Shown: positions 27,364-37,812 of the stretch, piece after piece | How positions within the stretch are numbered: position 1 is the stretch's first letter | Layout: the number at the start of each line of letters is the position of its first letter | Program-made: the position numbers and the translations under genes | Notes under the pieces: model-generated | Told to the model about the DNA's origin: nothing | Databases searched by the model: none | The model's input: the letters and a program-made list of their open reading frames with translations, nothing else | DNA from: Bin80 sp965203305 | GTDB lineage: Bacteria > Bacteroidota > Rhodothermia > Rhodothermales > Bin80 | Assembly (NCBI GenBank): GCA_965203305.1 | Contig: OZ241874.1 | Location: 868,001 to 932,000 of the forward strand | Direction of reading: 5' to 3' | Length of the DNA stretch: 64,000 nucleotides

Positions 27364-30300
27364 ATGAAAACCATACAAAAATGGGGGGGGGGGGGCAGGA
27401 TTCCTTCTTTTATTTCTCCTGCTCACGACTTCGAGTGCATTTTCGCAGACTACGACTTGGTACATTGACCCGGTTCATGGATCTGGAAGTGCCTGCACCC
27501 TTACTGCGCCTTGCAAGCTGGAGGATGCCTATGGCAAGTCGGAGGTTGGAAATACCGGGCATACCTTCCTGATTCGGGTGCACCGGGCGGGGGGTACGGT
27601 TACGCTCAGTGCTCCCACTACAGCCCTGACCAAGAAAATTCTCTTTGGGACGTATCTACAGGGGAGTGCGACTGCGGTGGAGGGGATGGTGGTGTTCACG
27701 GGCAACTTCAAGATTGAGGGAACGGGGCAATTCAAGTTCCACGAGAAAGTGAAGATCAAGTTCCATGGTGTGACAACCGGAAGTGAGCATTTCTTCGACA
27801 CAGCACCGGCGAAATCGGAAGAGAGATTTTCGATTACCGGGACGCTCAAACACACACGGCAAGTATCTCTGGACAAGTTGATTGTCTCGGAAGATCTTAC
27901 GATAGATGGTGTAAACTCTACTGGCACTGGTGGCAACGCTTTTCTGGTGGAACATGGGTTAACTGTCAAGAGCGGGGTTACCTTGACCCTGGATACGACG
28001 AGAGTGTATGTTCGTTTACGCCGGGGAGCCAGCACTGCGGACAGGAAGGGGATTTTCGCTGTACATGGTACCATTACTTCTACTGGTGATGAATTTGCTG
28101 ATATCGTGTTAGGGATTTGGAAGGGTAGTCGGGGAAATGCGGGAGACAAGCGCTACCATCAGTATGGGGAGTACACACCTGCAACCGACGGGAGTGTCAC
28201 CCATGAAGACTGCTTCCGCATTACGGGGAACGGGACGATATCGGTTGAGTACATTGCCTTCGTTGCACAAGGGAATGTGTGTATTGACCTGAAGAAAGTA
28301 AGCACAATTGTTGTTGCTGGGAGTATCCAGGGCGGTTCCGATGACACGCGGAATATTACGACGGATGTCATCTTCAAGGAGGATGTGGTCATAGAGGGCG
28401 ATGTAGAGCAGTGGAATGATTCGCGGGTGGTGTTTGAGAAGAAGGCGACGATCAGGGGCGATGTGCTCCTGGAGGATGGTCCGATTCCGAGTCAACGCCA
28501 TAATTTTGGTGATAACTGGTTTGGGGCTCCGCGGACAGCCAGTATACGCAAGGGGGTGCAAATGGGCACCAGTGGCAAGTACACATGCGACTATCTGACT
28601 CGAAGGACAGACAAGAAGCAGCGGGCCCTTCATATTCCGGGGGTGCAGTTTGAAGGGGCAGCGACGATAGAGGGAGAATTACATGTGCGCTCCAATACCC
28701 TGACCGACGAAGCTCCTGATGCAACGAATGCCCCGGCGTGTGCGCAACGGGTTCTGTTCATGGCTCCCGTTGCCAAGGCATCCGGTTCCACGGGGATTCA
28801 GTTGGTATCCAGTATTGGCGGGGATCTTGCCATTGAAGACACGGCGAGTTTTGGGGAGAAGGGGCGGGTGTATCTGGATTCTGATGTGGATGGAACGGGG
28901 GCGGCAATGCGCCGGACGGTGCACAATGTGCAGGTGGGCGGTGATCTGGCTGCCGGGGGGAAGACCATCGGGATGGCATCCCCGTCCATGTCCAACCTGG
29001 ACGGGATGTGCACGGGGAAGGATCTTTCGTTGTCCTTCGGGAACCACCTGGTACTTACGGATGCCGGAGAGAGCGTGATCATTGGGGACAAGACGAACGG
29101 TCTCACGCTGGGGGCCCTGGTGACGCATGGAGATTTGCGGGTGGAATCCGGGAAAGGTCCACTCACGGTGACGACCCTGCATGTGGGTTCGGGTGCCGAA
29201 CTGATGTCCACCAAGGATGTGAAGGTGACCGAGTCCCTGCTCCTGCAGGGAGAGCTGAGCGGGGAACTGGACGAAGCGTCCACGATCAAGCGGCTGACCT
29301 ATGGGAGCCGGACTACGGATGTTGTGAAGAAGGCTTCCCTGGTCACGATGCTGGATGCGCTTGCCATTTATGTCGGGAGCGGAGAACTCCGTCTGGACGA
29401 GGTGTACAAGACAAAGAATCTGGGGCTGTGCAGTGGCACGCTGTCGCTGGTGGATGTGGAGAGCACGACGGATTCGACCCTGCATGTGACGGAGCAGATC
29501 ACCGTACAGAACGGGATGCTGACGAAGGATACGAATGATCCGGGAAGTATCTCCACGGACAAGGCAAAGACAGCCAATATTCTTGACCGGTATGTGTTGA
29601 CCTATATCACGCCGGGCAAGCGTACGGTGACCGATGCACTGGAATGGTTTGATCCGCGAGATGTGATCGTGAATCATGCAAACGCGGAGATTACGGCGAG
29701 TGGAGATCGTTCAATCATCGGCAAACTGACGATCACCAAGGGGAAGCTGATCGTGGACGGGGAGTTGAAGGTGGGGACTTCTACGCTGAATCGCAAGGGA
29801 TATTCTGGCAATGTGAATGTGCAGAAGTACAGTGTAGTGCTTACCTCCGGCACACTGGAAACCAAGGGGCAGGATGTGATGGTGCACGGGAGGGTGACCG
29901 TTGAAGGAAAAAGCAAACTCGTGACCGGAGGCGGGGATTTGCAGGTACTGGGTCGGGTGGAAGATGGGGAGTATGCGAACAACACGGCGCAAGTGTTACT
30001 TCGCAACAAGGATGCGCTGGTGGACTTGGGCGAGGGCACGCTGGTGCTGGGTCCGGCAGACACGAAAAAGCGGAACAACCTGCGGGATGAGAGTGGCTAC
30101 AATAGGGGTGGGGGGAGCGGCGTGACTTCGCGCCCGGATGTGTCACTGACGCTGCAGGGGAGTCTGACGGCGGGGATGATCAAAGTTCCGAAGGGGAGCA
30201 AGGAAACCATCATTGACGTGAGAGAGAGTTCGGACGACAAGCTGCTGGAGACGGTTGTGTTTGATGGCACGAAGACCCCGGGAACGGGGAACGGGGACGG

Positions 30301-32569
30301 AACGCTGTATCTGAGGGGTTCCACCACTGCCGGGAAGATGCTGACGGTAGACAGTCTGTCGGCGATGCAGGGTTCGGTCGAGACCAGCGAAAAGAAGGTG
30401 GTGATCACCAAAGCTGTTGCTCTGCGTTCGGCGACGCTCTTTCTGCATAGTGACACGACGGAGTTCATGGGGGATGTGATGGTGAGCGGTACGGGCGGAC
30501 TGAACGCGGATGTGAACAAGGATACGAAGGCCCGTTCGGTGCTGATCCACGGAGCGTTTACGCAACGGAAGGGAACAACCAGTGGAAACCTCGCGGGGGT
30601 GAAGCTGGATTCCACGACGACGAAGACGGTGATGGGGGCATATGTGGTGGACTCGGACACCGTGCGGTATGTGGCGGAACCGGGCTCCAGGCTGATCCTG
30701 CACAGGGACTTCCACTTTGCAAAGAACGGGAAGCTGAACGCGACGGTGGAGTTCAAGGGAGACAGTGTGCAGATGGTGCAGACAGATGCGAAGACGGAGC
30801 TGTACAGTGTCACGGTGGACAACTCCATGGGACTGCAACTCGCGAGTGATATCATGCAGCAGCGGATGGCCACACTGACGCTCCGTCGGGGGAGGCTCCA
30901 CAGCATGCCGATGGACAGCATGTTTATGTGGACGGTGCAGAATGTGCAGGTGGAGCAGGAGTTGCGTGGCCGGAGTTCGGCGCAGACAGGGAGCAAGTGC
31001 GGGGCAGACAATAACGAGGAGTGCAAGGCCACGATCCTGCGAGGTTCCCGTCAGTCCTATGTCGGCGGCCCGGTAGCTCGGCACCTGCTGCAGGGGAATG
31101 CAGGAGCAGGCTTTGCGAGCGGGGGGTATCTGTTCCCGGTGGGAATGGAGAAGGGAGACATGTCTCACTATCGTCCGCTCATCCTGCAGCTGCCCTCCGA
31201 CCTGAACGACACGACCGCTGTGACCGTGTCTCCGATCATGGTTCCAGAGGGAGCCATGCCGGATTGGGAGAATCTCACGGTTCCGATGGCGGGTGGCAGC
31301 CTGACGCTAGATGTGCATGCGGATCTGTTTTGGAAGGTGGATCTGGGGACGGAGTCGCTGCCGACGAACACGAACCTTCGGATTGCTGCGGAGGGGCTCC
31401 AGAATGTGGTGGATGCCAGCGGACTGCGGATCGTGCAGTGGGACTGCACGTGGGAGAATCCGAAGCTGGCGGGCCGGCGTCCTGCCCAGGCGGAGGCGGG
31501 TTCATTTGCCGTGAACGGCTATCTCAACGGGGTGGTGCACCTGACGCAGGAGGGAATTGGTCTGGGGAGCTGTGCGATCTTCGGGATTGCGGCGAACGGG
31601 AGAGAGAATCCGATTGACCAGGCCGATCTGGGCGGGGGACAGGCGATGGTCCAGTTCATTCACAATGTGCCGCTGCCCACACAGGTGGAGGTGCATCTGG
31701 GGGACATCCGAATTGGCAGCGGAATGCAGTTCCGCAGTGCTACGGCGTATCGTCCCGTGGGGGCAGGCAGTCATGAACTGAAGATCCAGGCGGCGGGAGT
31801 GCCAGCAGAGCAGGCGATCACGAGTACCCTGTCGCTGAATCCGAACACAAATACGGTGGTGATCGCCCACGGGAGTCTGGCAGAGCCGAAGCTGAAGATG
31901 CTGGACATGCGGATGACTTCTTCGGTGGCCACCAAGGCAGAGGTGCGGCTGGTACACGGATCGGCAGATCTCGGGACAGCGCAGGTGCAGGTGATGGATC
32001 CAACCGATCCCATGATGTCGGTGAGTACCCTGGCGGGGAACCTGATGCAGGGTGACGACACCCGGCGATACGCCTCGCTGGATCCGTTGGTGCAGGTCAT
32101 GCGTGTGAAGTCCGCAGATGGAGATACAGAGGAGTTCTACGAGCTGGATCTGTACGGGTATGGAGGGCAGACGCTGGTGCTGAACCTGTCCGGGATGCGG
32201 AACGATCTGACGATCCTGGGAGTGGACCGGAATGGGGAGATCGTCCCGGTACAGATGGTGACCGGAGTGGAAGAGAGTACAGAGCTTCCGAAGGAGTTTG
32301 CGCTGCATGGCAACTATCCGAATCCGTTCAATCCGAGCACACGGATCCAGTTTGACCTGCCGGAGTCGGCCCAAGTGCAGGTGCAGATTGTGGACATGCT
32401 GGGGCGGGAGGTGATGGCATTGCCGCCGCAGGAATTTGAGGCAGGGGCAAACCGAGGCATTGAACTGCAGGCAACCAGTCTGGCGAGCGGGACCTACCTG
32501 TACCGGCTGATCGCAACCGGTGCAGAGCAGAGACATGTGAAGACCGGACGAATGATGCTCGTGAAGTAG
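27364..32569 (+). CDS. Giant T9SS surface protein paralogue, phase-OFF (G13)
   Basis: Paralogue of the protein at 8807-13960. From ATG 27364 it starts MKTIQKWGGG, but with thirteen Gs the frame then hits a stop after about 34 codons. Removing one G gives a continuous ~1734-residue protein: signal peptide (GFLLLFLLLTTSSAFS), then TWYIDPVHGSGSACTL and the same beta-rich body, DUF4397-like domains (FIHNVPLP, YRPVGAGSHELKI) and a T9SS type A domain (NYPNPFNPST, GTYLYRL). The long open frame from about 27578 therefore has no native start in this state. The N-terminal halves have diverged from the paralogue, while the C-terminal third is almost identical. The likely reading is a silent phase variant, not a dead gene, because 1660 codons downstream remain intact. 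Confidence 0.85.
27383..27395 (+). repeat. G13 homopolymer tract in signal-peptide codons
   Basis: Thirteen consecutive Gs at the same position relative to the start codon as the G12 tract at 8826. The extra G shifts the frame and produces a stop at about codon 35. A G12 or G15 state would restore translation of the whole surface protein. Confidence 0.85.
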
Positions 32570-32596
32570 TCGCAGGATCGGTTAGAAGTGAAACGG

Positions 32597-32631
32597 AACA
32601 CCCCGATACGAAATATGTATCGGGGTGTTTT
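32597..32631 (+). terminator. Hairpin terminator after T9SS paralogue
   Basis: Inverted repeat AACACCCCGATAC / GTATCGGGGTGTTT around a seven-base loop, followed by a T-rich TTTTGGG. It lies 28 bp after the stop codon, like the hairpin at 13988 after the first paralogue. The region from here to 32813 contains no recognisable gene. Confidence 0.75.
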
Positions 32632-32813
32632 GGGTTCTGGGAGGCGAGAAATGCTGGCTGCCCTGGGGTCGGTTCCAGGCCTTGTCGCTTGTTGCAAGCC
32701 AGCGTACTTTGCACGGGAATGCAAGAAATGATTCAGGAATCTGGTAAGCACCGAGAGTGTCTGTGTGCGGAGGTTTACAGGAAACGGATCACGACGGATC
32801 CACGGAGATTATA

Positions 32814-32912
32814 GAGCCTCCTGCAAAAATCCCGGATGACGGTGAAATACTGCTCTGAGAGTGCTTACAGGAACATCGGATCCAAGTATAGAGATATCTT
32901 TGTAAGAGCCTC
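32814..32912. repeat. MITE-like repeat copy 3, abutting glyS
   Basis: A 99 bp element with well-preserved inverted ends, GAGCCTCCTGCAAAAAT on the left and ATCTTTGTAAGAGCCTC on the right, and the core GCTCTGAGAGTGCTTA. It ends only 9 bp before the glyS start codon, so it must supply or interrupt the glyS leader and perhaps its promoter. Confidence 0.75.
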
Positions 32913-32921
32913 AAAACAGTT

Positions 32922-34352
32922 ATGAGCAACAAACGATTTGATGAGATCACGGCACTGTGCAAGCGTCGTGGTTTTATTTTTCAGTCTTCTGAAATTTATG
33001 GGGGACTCGGGGCTACTTACGATTATGGCCCCCTTGGTGTGGAACTCAAGCGGAATGTACAGGAACGCTGGTGGCATGATATAGTGTATGCCAATGATAA
33101 TATTGAAGGCATAGATGCTGCTATCCTGATGCATCCGAAAGTCTGGAAAGCATCCGGGCATGTAGACGCATTCCATGATCCGCTTATTGATGACAAGGTC
33201 TCCAAACGCCGCTACCGGGCCGATCAGCTGATTGAGCAGCATATTGATCAATTGCGATCAAAGGGAAAGACAGAGCAGGCAGATGCAGCGCAGGAGCGAT
33301 TTATTCAGGCATTGAATGCAGAGGATATGCCGAAGGCACTCCACGCGCTTATCTTGGCTGAGGAGATTCGCGCCCCGGATTCGGGTGCATTTGAATGGAC
33401 AGATGTGCGCCAGTTTAACATGATGTTCGAGACCAAAGTAGGTGCACTTGCAGGGGAAGACTCGTCTATCTTTTTGCGTCCCGAAACAGCACAGGGCATC
33501 TTTGTGAATTTCCAGAATGTGCTTGCCACCTCGCGTGTGCAGATTCCGTTCGGGATTGCCCAGATCGGGAAAGCATTCCGCAATGAGATCGTTGCACGGC
33601 AATTCATTTTCAGGATGCGCGAGTTCGAACAAATGGAAATGCAGTACTTCGTACAGCCGGGAACACAGGGGGAAGCCTATGAGCTGTGGCGCACGCGAAG
33701 ATGGGAGTGGCACATCCAGAATGGCATTCCAGCATCAAAGCTGCGCTGGCATGTGCACGAAAAGCCGGCCCACTATGCAGATGCGGCAGTTGATATCCAG
33801 TATGAATTTCCAATTGGATGGCAAGAAGTGGAGGGAATCCATTCACGTACGGACTATGACCTGGGAAGGCACCAGGAATACTCAGGCAAGAAGATGCAAA
33901 TCTTTCACCAGCCGTCTGACACCAGATTTATTCCGTATGTGGTGGAAACCTCGGTCGGTCTGGACCGAACGGTTCTGATGCTGCTTTGTGAAGCCTACCG
34001 AACAGATGAGGCAGGCGGGGATACGCGAACCGTCATGGCATTTGCTCCTGCCGTTGCCCCCATAAAGGCTGGGGTTTTTCCACTGCTGCGCAAGGAAGGC
34101 ATGCCGGAGCGTGCAGAGGCAATCGCCAGAGAGCTCCGGTATCAATGGAATGTATTCTATGATGAGAAGGGCTCTATCGGGAAACGTTACCGGCGAATGG
34201 ATGAGGCTGGGACTCCGTTATGCATTACCATTGACCGCGAAACCCTTGACGGAAAAGGAGTCACCGTCCGGAATCGGGATACGCTGGAACAGGTCCGGAT
34301 TGCGGATGATCAGGTATCCGCGTTTGTATCGGACTTCATACGGGGCGTATAG
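32922..34352 (+). CDS. glyS: Glycine-tRNA ligase (dimeric type)
   Basis: A 476-residue class II glycyl-tRNA synthetase of the alpha2 type. It begins with FDEITALCKRRGFIFQSSEIYGGLGATYDYGPLG (glycine and ATP pocket, motif 1 region). RPETAQGIFVNF and IGKAFRNEI (motif 2), EFEQMEMQYFV, and ETSVGLDRTVLMLL (motif 3) follow, then an anticodon-binding domain. Its length is normal. The 3' end overlaps the convergent dipeptidase gene by 43 bp. The upstream region is occupied by a MITE copy ending 9 bp before the ATG. Confidence 0.93.
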   Translation: MSNKRFDEITALCKRRGFIFQSSEIYGGLGATYDYGPLGVELKRNVQERWWHDIVYANDNIEGIDAAILMHPKVWKASGHVDAFHDPLIDDKVSKRRYRADQLIEQHIDQLRSKGKTEQADAAQERFIQALNAEDMPKALHALILAEEIRAPDSGAFEWTDVRQFNMMFETKVGALAGEDSSIFLRPETAQGIFVNFQNVLATSRVQIPFGIAQIGKAFRNEIVARQFIFRMREFEQMEMQYFVQPGTQGEAYELWRTRRWEWHIQNGIPASKLRWHVHEKPAHYADAAVDIQYEFPIGWQEVEGIHSRTDYDLGRHQEYSGKKMQIFHQPSDTRFIPYVVETSVGLDRTVLMLLCEAYRTDEAGGDTRTVMAFAPAVAPIKAGVFPLLRKEGMPERAEAIARELRYQWNVFYDEKGSIGKRYRRMDEAGTPLCITIDRETLDGKGVTVRNRDTLEQVRIADDQVSAFVSDFIRGV

Positions 34353-35524
34353 CTGGCAGCCACCTCTTCCACCTGTTCCCAGACTCTGAGGGCATTCCCT
34401 CCGAGAATCTTGGCAATCTCTTCCTCGGAGTAGTTTCGGCGCAGCAGTTCGGCAATCAGGTTAGGGTAGGTGGACGCATCTTCCAGTCCTTTCGGGAGCC
34501 CGGTAACCCCGTCATAATCGCTTCCCAGTCCAACATGATCAATCCCGGCGAGGTTGACTATATGATCAATGTGGTCTACGACTTCCTCCAGGGTGCCAAT
34601 CAGGTTTGATTTACGCTGGGATTCCCGGTAAAGGGCTCCCTCCCTGCTGTCGCGGTCAATCCCGTTCTCCTCCAGGTAGGCGGCAATTGCATCGGCCAGT
34701 GCGTTATTTTGCTCCCGGTGTTCATTGCGAATGAACGAGGCCCCGAAACTGATCATGATCACTCCGCCGTTTTCAGCCGTTGCCTGAACCAGTTCATCAC
34801 TCAGATTGCGCTCCCAGCCGGGAGTGAAGTGCCTGGCAGACGAGTGCGTCGCGAGCACAGGTGCCTGGCTTTGCTGCAGAACCTGCGCTACTGTGCTGTC
34901 CGTCAGATGAGAAATGTCAATGATGATTCCCAGCCGGTTCATATGATCTACCACCTCCTCCCCGAATGGGCTGAGTCCGCCCCATGTCCGGGTGGAATCA
35001 TACGAGGAGTCACAAATGTGATTGTCTCTTCCGTGTGTAAGCGTAATGTAACGGATCCCGCGGGCATGGAAGTGCTCCAGATCTTCAATGCTCTCGATGG
35101 GGGCACCATTCTCCATGCCGAGCGGAAGCGAAATCAGTTCTGCCTCCTTGTGTGCCTGCAGATCAGAGGATCGGGTGGCAATGGCAAACTTGTCCGGCGC
35201 ATGGGTTACGAATCCCTCTACCATATCAATCAGTGAATCAGCCAGAAGCCTTGCCGATCCGGGAATATCCTGATGTTCACTTGGAATGTAGATGGACATA
35301 AATGGGGCATTGAGTCCTCCGGCAACGGCTTTCGGGTAGTCAAAATCCCCGCCCTCGGTTTCCCCGCTGATGTCCTCAGCATAGTGGGTCATCCGATAGG
35401 GAAGATCAATGTGACCGTCAATAATCAGGTGCTCTTTGGCAAGTCGGTTTGCGTGTTCCATGGTCTTGTCCTGAGCACAACCTGCTACAATAAGCAGGCA
35501 GGCGAAAAGGAGTCGATTCATCAT
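34310..35524 (-). CDS. Membrane dipeptidase-like lipoprotein (peptidase M19)
   Basis: A 404-residue metallopeptidase of the renal-dipeptidase family. The N-terminus MMNRLLFACLLIVAGC is a lipoprotein signal with lipobox cysteine at 16. IIDGHIDLPYRM carries the His-x-Asp zinc ligands, LGMENGAP the bridging Glu, and ITLTHGRDNHICDSS, IIDISHLTDST and ATHSSARHF further metal and substrate residues. VGLGSDYDGV is the conserved C-terminal Asp motif. It hydrolyses dipeptides in the periplasm or at the outer membrane. Its ATG overlaps the rny stop (ATGA), so it is the last gene of the long infC-to-rny transcription unit. Confidence 0.88.
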   Translation of the reverse strand: MMNRLLFACLLIVAGCAQDKTMEHANRLAKEHLIIDGHIDLPYRMTHYAEDISGETEGGDFDYPKAVAGGLNAPFMSIYIPSEHQDIPGSARLLADSLIDMVEGFVTHAPDKFAIATRSSDLQAHKEAELISLPLGMENGAPIESIEDLEHFHARGIRYITLTHGRDNHICDSSYDSTRTWGGLSPFGEEVVDHMNRLGIIIDISHLTDSTVAQVLQQSQAPVLATHSSARHFTPGWERNLSDELVQATAENGGVIMISFGASFIRNEHREQNNALADAIAAYLEENGIDRDSREGALYRESQRKSNLIGTLEEVVDHIDHIVNLAGIDHVGLGSDYDGVTGLPKGLEDASTYPNLIAELLRRNYSEEEIAKILGGNALRVWEQVEEVAASYTPRMKSDTNADT

Positions 35525-37221
35525 TTTGCCACAGCTGTTTTGCGAATTTCGCGGATTACGGTAACATTCACATGGCCGGGATAGGTCAGTTCATTCTGGA
35601 TTCGGGAAGAGATATTAATGGCCAGTTCACGCGTTCCCTGATCGGAAATTTTGGAATACTCGGCAATGACGCGGAGCTCTCGTCCTCCCTGAATCGCATA
35701 GGCAAGCGTAACTCCGTCAAAGGACATGGCAATGGCTTCCATATCTTGCAGTCGCTCCACGTACTCATCCAGGCGTATATTTCTCGCCCCCGGGCGAGCA
35801 CCACTAATGGCATCACATACTTGCACGATGGGGGCATAGAGGGTTGTCATTTCAACCTCATCGTGGTGCGCCCCTACGGCATTGCAAACCTGCCCATGTT
35901 CTTTGTAACGCTTGCAGTATTCCATGCCAACGATGGCGTGTGATCGGTCACTAGATTCCTGGAGCACCTTGCCGATGTCGTGCAGCAGCCCTGCCCGTCG
36001 GGCCATCTGGTCATCCAGATTCATTTCTGCTGCCATGATTGAGCAGAGGCGGGCCACCTGAATACTGTGTGTGAGCAGATTTTGGCCGTAACTTGTGCGG
36101 TACTTCATTTTTCCGACAATGGATACTAACTCCTTGTGCATCCCGCGCAGTTTCAAGTCAATGAGAGTGCGCTCCCCGATACTTCGGATGTCTTCTTCAA
36201 GGCTCATCTCGGCTTTTGCCACAAACCGTTCAATGCTGGCAGGATGAATACGTCCATCCTGGATCAGCTTCGTCAGTGCCAGTCGCGCAATTTCTCGCCG
36301 ATAGGGATCAAATGAACTAATGACAATTGCTCCGGGAGTATCATCAACAAGCACATTGACCCCTGTTGCGGCCTCAAATGCATTTATATTTCGACCTTCA
36401 CGGCCGATCACGCGTCCTTTCACGTTGTCAGAGGTGATCGGAACAACCGACACGGAGTTTGTTTCGGCCTCCTCGGAGGCAAGCCGCTGCATTGTGGTGA
36501 GGATAATTTTCTGTGCCTCATGCTTCGCATCAGCCTGTGCCTGATCTCGCAGTTCCAGCAGTTCTTGGGCGATGTCATCCCGGGCCTTTTCAATCAGCTC
36601 TTCCCGCAGATGCTGTCGCGCCTGGTCCTGAGTCAGATCAGCGATGATCTCCAGTTTTCGGACACGCTCCTGAATCAGCGAGTCAAGGCGTTTCTGGCCT
36701 GCCTCCAGTTGGCCTTTCCGGGCATTCGCATCTGCAAGACGACTGGATGCACTCTTGGCTAGCCGATCTGCATCAGCGCGGAGCCTCTCCGCCTGACGTT
36801 TGGTTTTTTCACTCTCTGTCTGGAGCAACTCAATTGCCTGGGTTGCCTGATACAGCGCGTCCTGTTTCTTCTGTAAACGCCGGTTCCTGTTGTTGATTTT
36901 TTTTCGTTGACGCTCATTCCTTTGCCTAAGTCGTCGCTTCTCCTGTTCCAGAGCTTCTCTCTCTCCTTCCAGTGCAGTACGTCTGGAGTCAAGTTCCGAG
37001 CGTTCGTGATCAAGTTCTGCTCTGGCATCATTTATAACGCTTGTTCTTAAGGCTTCGGATTTCGCCTCTGTCCGGGCCAAAATTGATTTTGCCTCCTGAT
37101 GTGCCCTGCTAAGTACGCCGCGGGCATTGATGCTGAGAACCCACCAGGCAACTCCCAGCCCCGCTCCAAATGCGGCAATAGAAACAATCAACAACAGGAC
37201 GGCCTGGTTCATGCCGTCCAT
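35521..37221 (-). CDS. rny: Ribonuclease Y
   Basis: A 566-residue membrane-anchored endoribonuclease that initiates mRNA decay. An N-terminal transmembrane segment (VLLLIVSIAAFGAGLGVAWWVL) is followed by a ~190-residue charged coiled coil, a KH domain (VKGRVIGREGRNINAFEAATG), and an HD domain with GLLHDIGKVLQ and VGAHHDEVEMTTLYAP. This order and length are standard for RNase Y. Four bases overlap with the downstream dipeptidase start. A structured-RNA candidate lies between this gene and zapA. Confidence 0.93.
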   Translation of the reverse strand: MDGMNQAVLLLIVSIAAFGAGLGVAWWVLSINARGVLSRAHQEAKSILARTEAKSEALRTSVINDARAELDHERSELDSRRTALEGEREALEQEKRRLRQRNERQRKKINNRNRRLQKKQDALYQATQAIELLQTESEKTKRQAERLRADADRLAKSASSRLADANARKGQLEAGQKRLDSLIQERVRKLEIIADLTQDQARQHLREELIEKARDDIAQELLELRDQAQADAKHEAQKIILTTMQRLASEEAETNSVSVVPITSDNVKGRVIGREGRNINAFEAATGVNVLVDDTPGAIVISSFDPYRREIARLALTKLIQDGRIHPASIERFVAKAEMSLEEDIRSIGERTLIDLKLRGMHKELVSIVGKMKYRTSYGQNLLTHSIQVARLCSIMAAEMNLDDQMARRAGLLHDIGKVLQESSDRSHAIVGMEYCKRYKEHGQVCNAVGAHHDEVEMTTLYAPIVQVCDAISGARPGARNIRLDEYVERLQDMEAIAMSFDGVTLAYAIQGGRELRVIAEYSKISDQGTRELAINISSRIQNELTYPGHVNVTVIREIRKTAVAK

Positions 37222-37285
37222 GAGAATTTGTAAGTTGGTGAATACTAGCGATACGCCCCACTTTCCAGAAGGTTCCTTCCAGAAG

Positions 37286-37468
37286 CGCGGGTGTCCGTGG
37301 CGGCGGGTGTGAACCCTTATCTACAGGATTGGGTACTGCCCGAACCCTTCCACAATCCTCTGCGTGATCACGACCCGTACAGGGTTGAGGCCAGGTGTCT
37401 GGATTCGAAGTCAGTCCCCTTTGAACGATATTGACGGTTCACGTGCCTGACCGCCACGGGCACTCGCA
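37286..37468 (-). ncRNA. ssrS: 6S RNA candidate (ssrS-like)
   Basis: The zapA-rny gap can fold, on the minus strand, into one long rod of about 183 nt. Its outer stem pairs GCGAGUGCCCGUGGCGG with CCGCCACGGACACCCGC (15 of 17 pairs, two A-C mismatches), and GUGAACC with GGUUCAC continues it. The middle is largely unpaired, and a GC-rich CAACCCUGUACGGGU segment sits near the apex. Size, rod shape with central bubble, and position directly downstream of zapA are the marks of 6S RNA, which binds the RNA polymerase housekeeping holoenzyme. The identity is inferred from structure and synteny, not from sequence alignment. An alternative is a long leader or attenuator of rny. Confidence 0.6.
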
Positions 37469-37503
37469 AGCAGGCGATACCGAACATCTTTGATATGGTT
37501 CCA

Positions 37504-37812
37504 CTATTCACTCGCAGGAGGAGCGTGCTTCAGGGCCTGCGAAAGCTCCCGGTCAAGGTAGTCTGCTTCCCTGTCAATGGCAGTCAGCAAAACATTGGAG
37601 GTCTCTCGGGCCCCCATCAGTTCTTCAGCCAGCTCCAAAGCGGTAAAAACCGCAGCAACCAGATCCGTCTGTTCCGGGTATTGTTCCTTGAACAACTTCA
37701 TGCGATGATTCACATTTTCGGCAACGCTTCGTATCGTTGCGATGTCCTCGCTGTTGACGAGTAGAGGATAGTCTCGATCCAGAATTTGTACCGTAATAGA
37801 TTCCTGCTTCAT
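37504..37812 (-). CDS. zapA: Cell division protein ZapA
   Basis: A 102-residue protein with the ZapA pattern: ITVQILDRDYPLLVNSEDIATIRSVAENVNHRM at the N-terminus and a C-terminal coiled-coil helix (VAAVFTALELAEELM). ZapA crosslinks FtsZ protofilaments at the division site. Its start codon overlaps the stop of the upstream coiled-coil gene by 4 bp. The putative 6S RNA follows, an arrangement also familiar from proteobacteria. Confidence 0.88.
   Translation of the reverse strand: MKQESITVQILDRDYPLLVNSEDIATIRSVAENVNHRMKLFKEQYPEQTDLVAAVFTALELAEELMGARETSNVLLTAIDREADYLDRELSQALKHAPPASE

Noticed and set aside
27578..32569. Treating GTG 27578 as the real start of the second surface protein
   Set aside because: It lies inside the mature N-terminus; the homologous protein shows that a signal peptide and ATG occur upstream at 27364, out of frame by one G.
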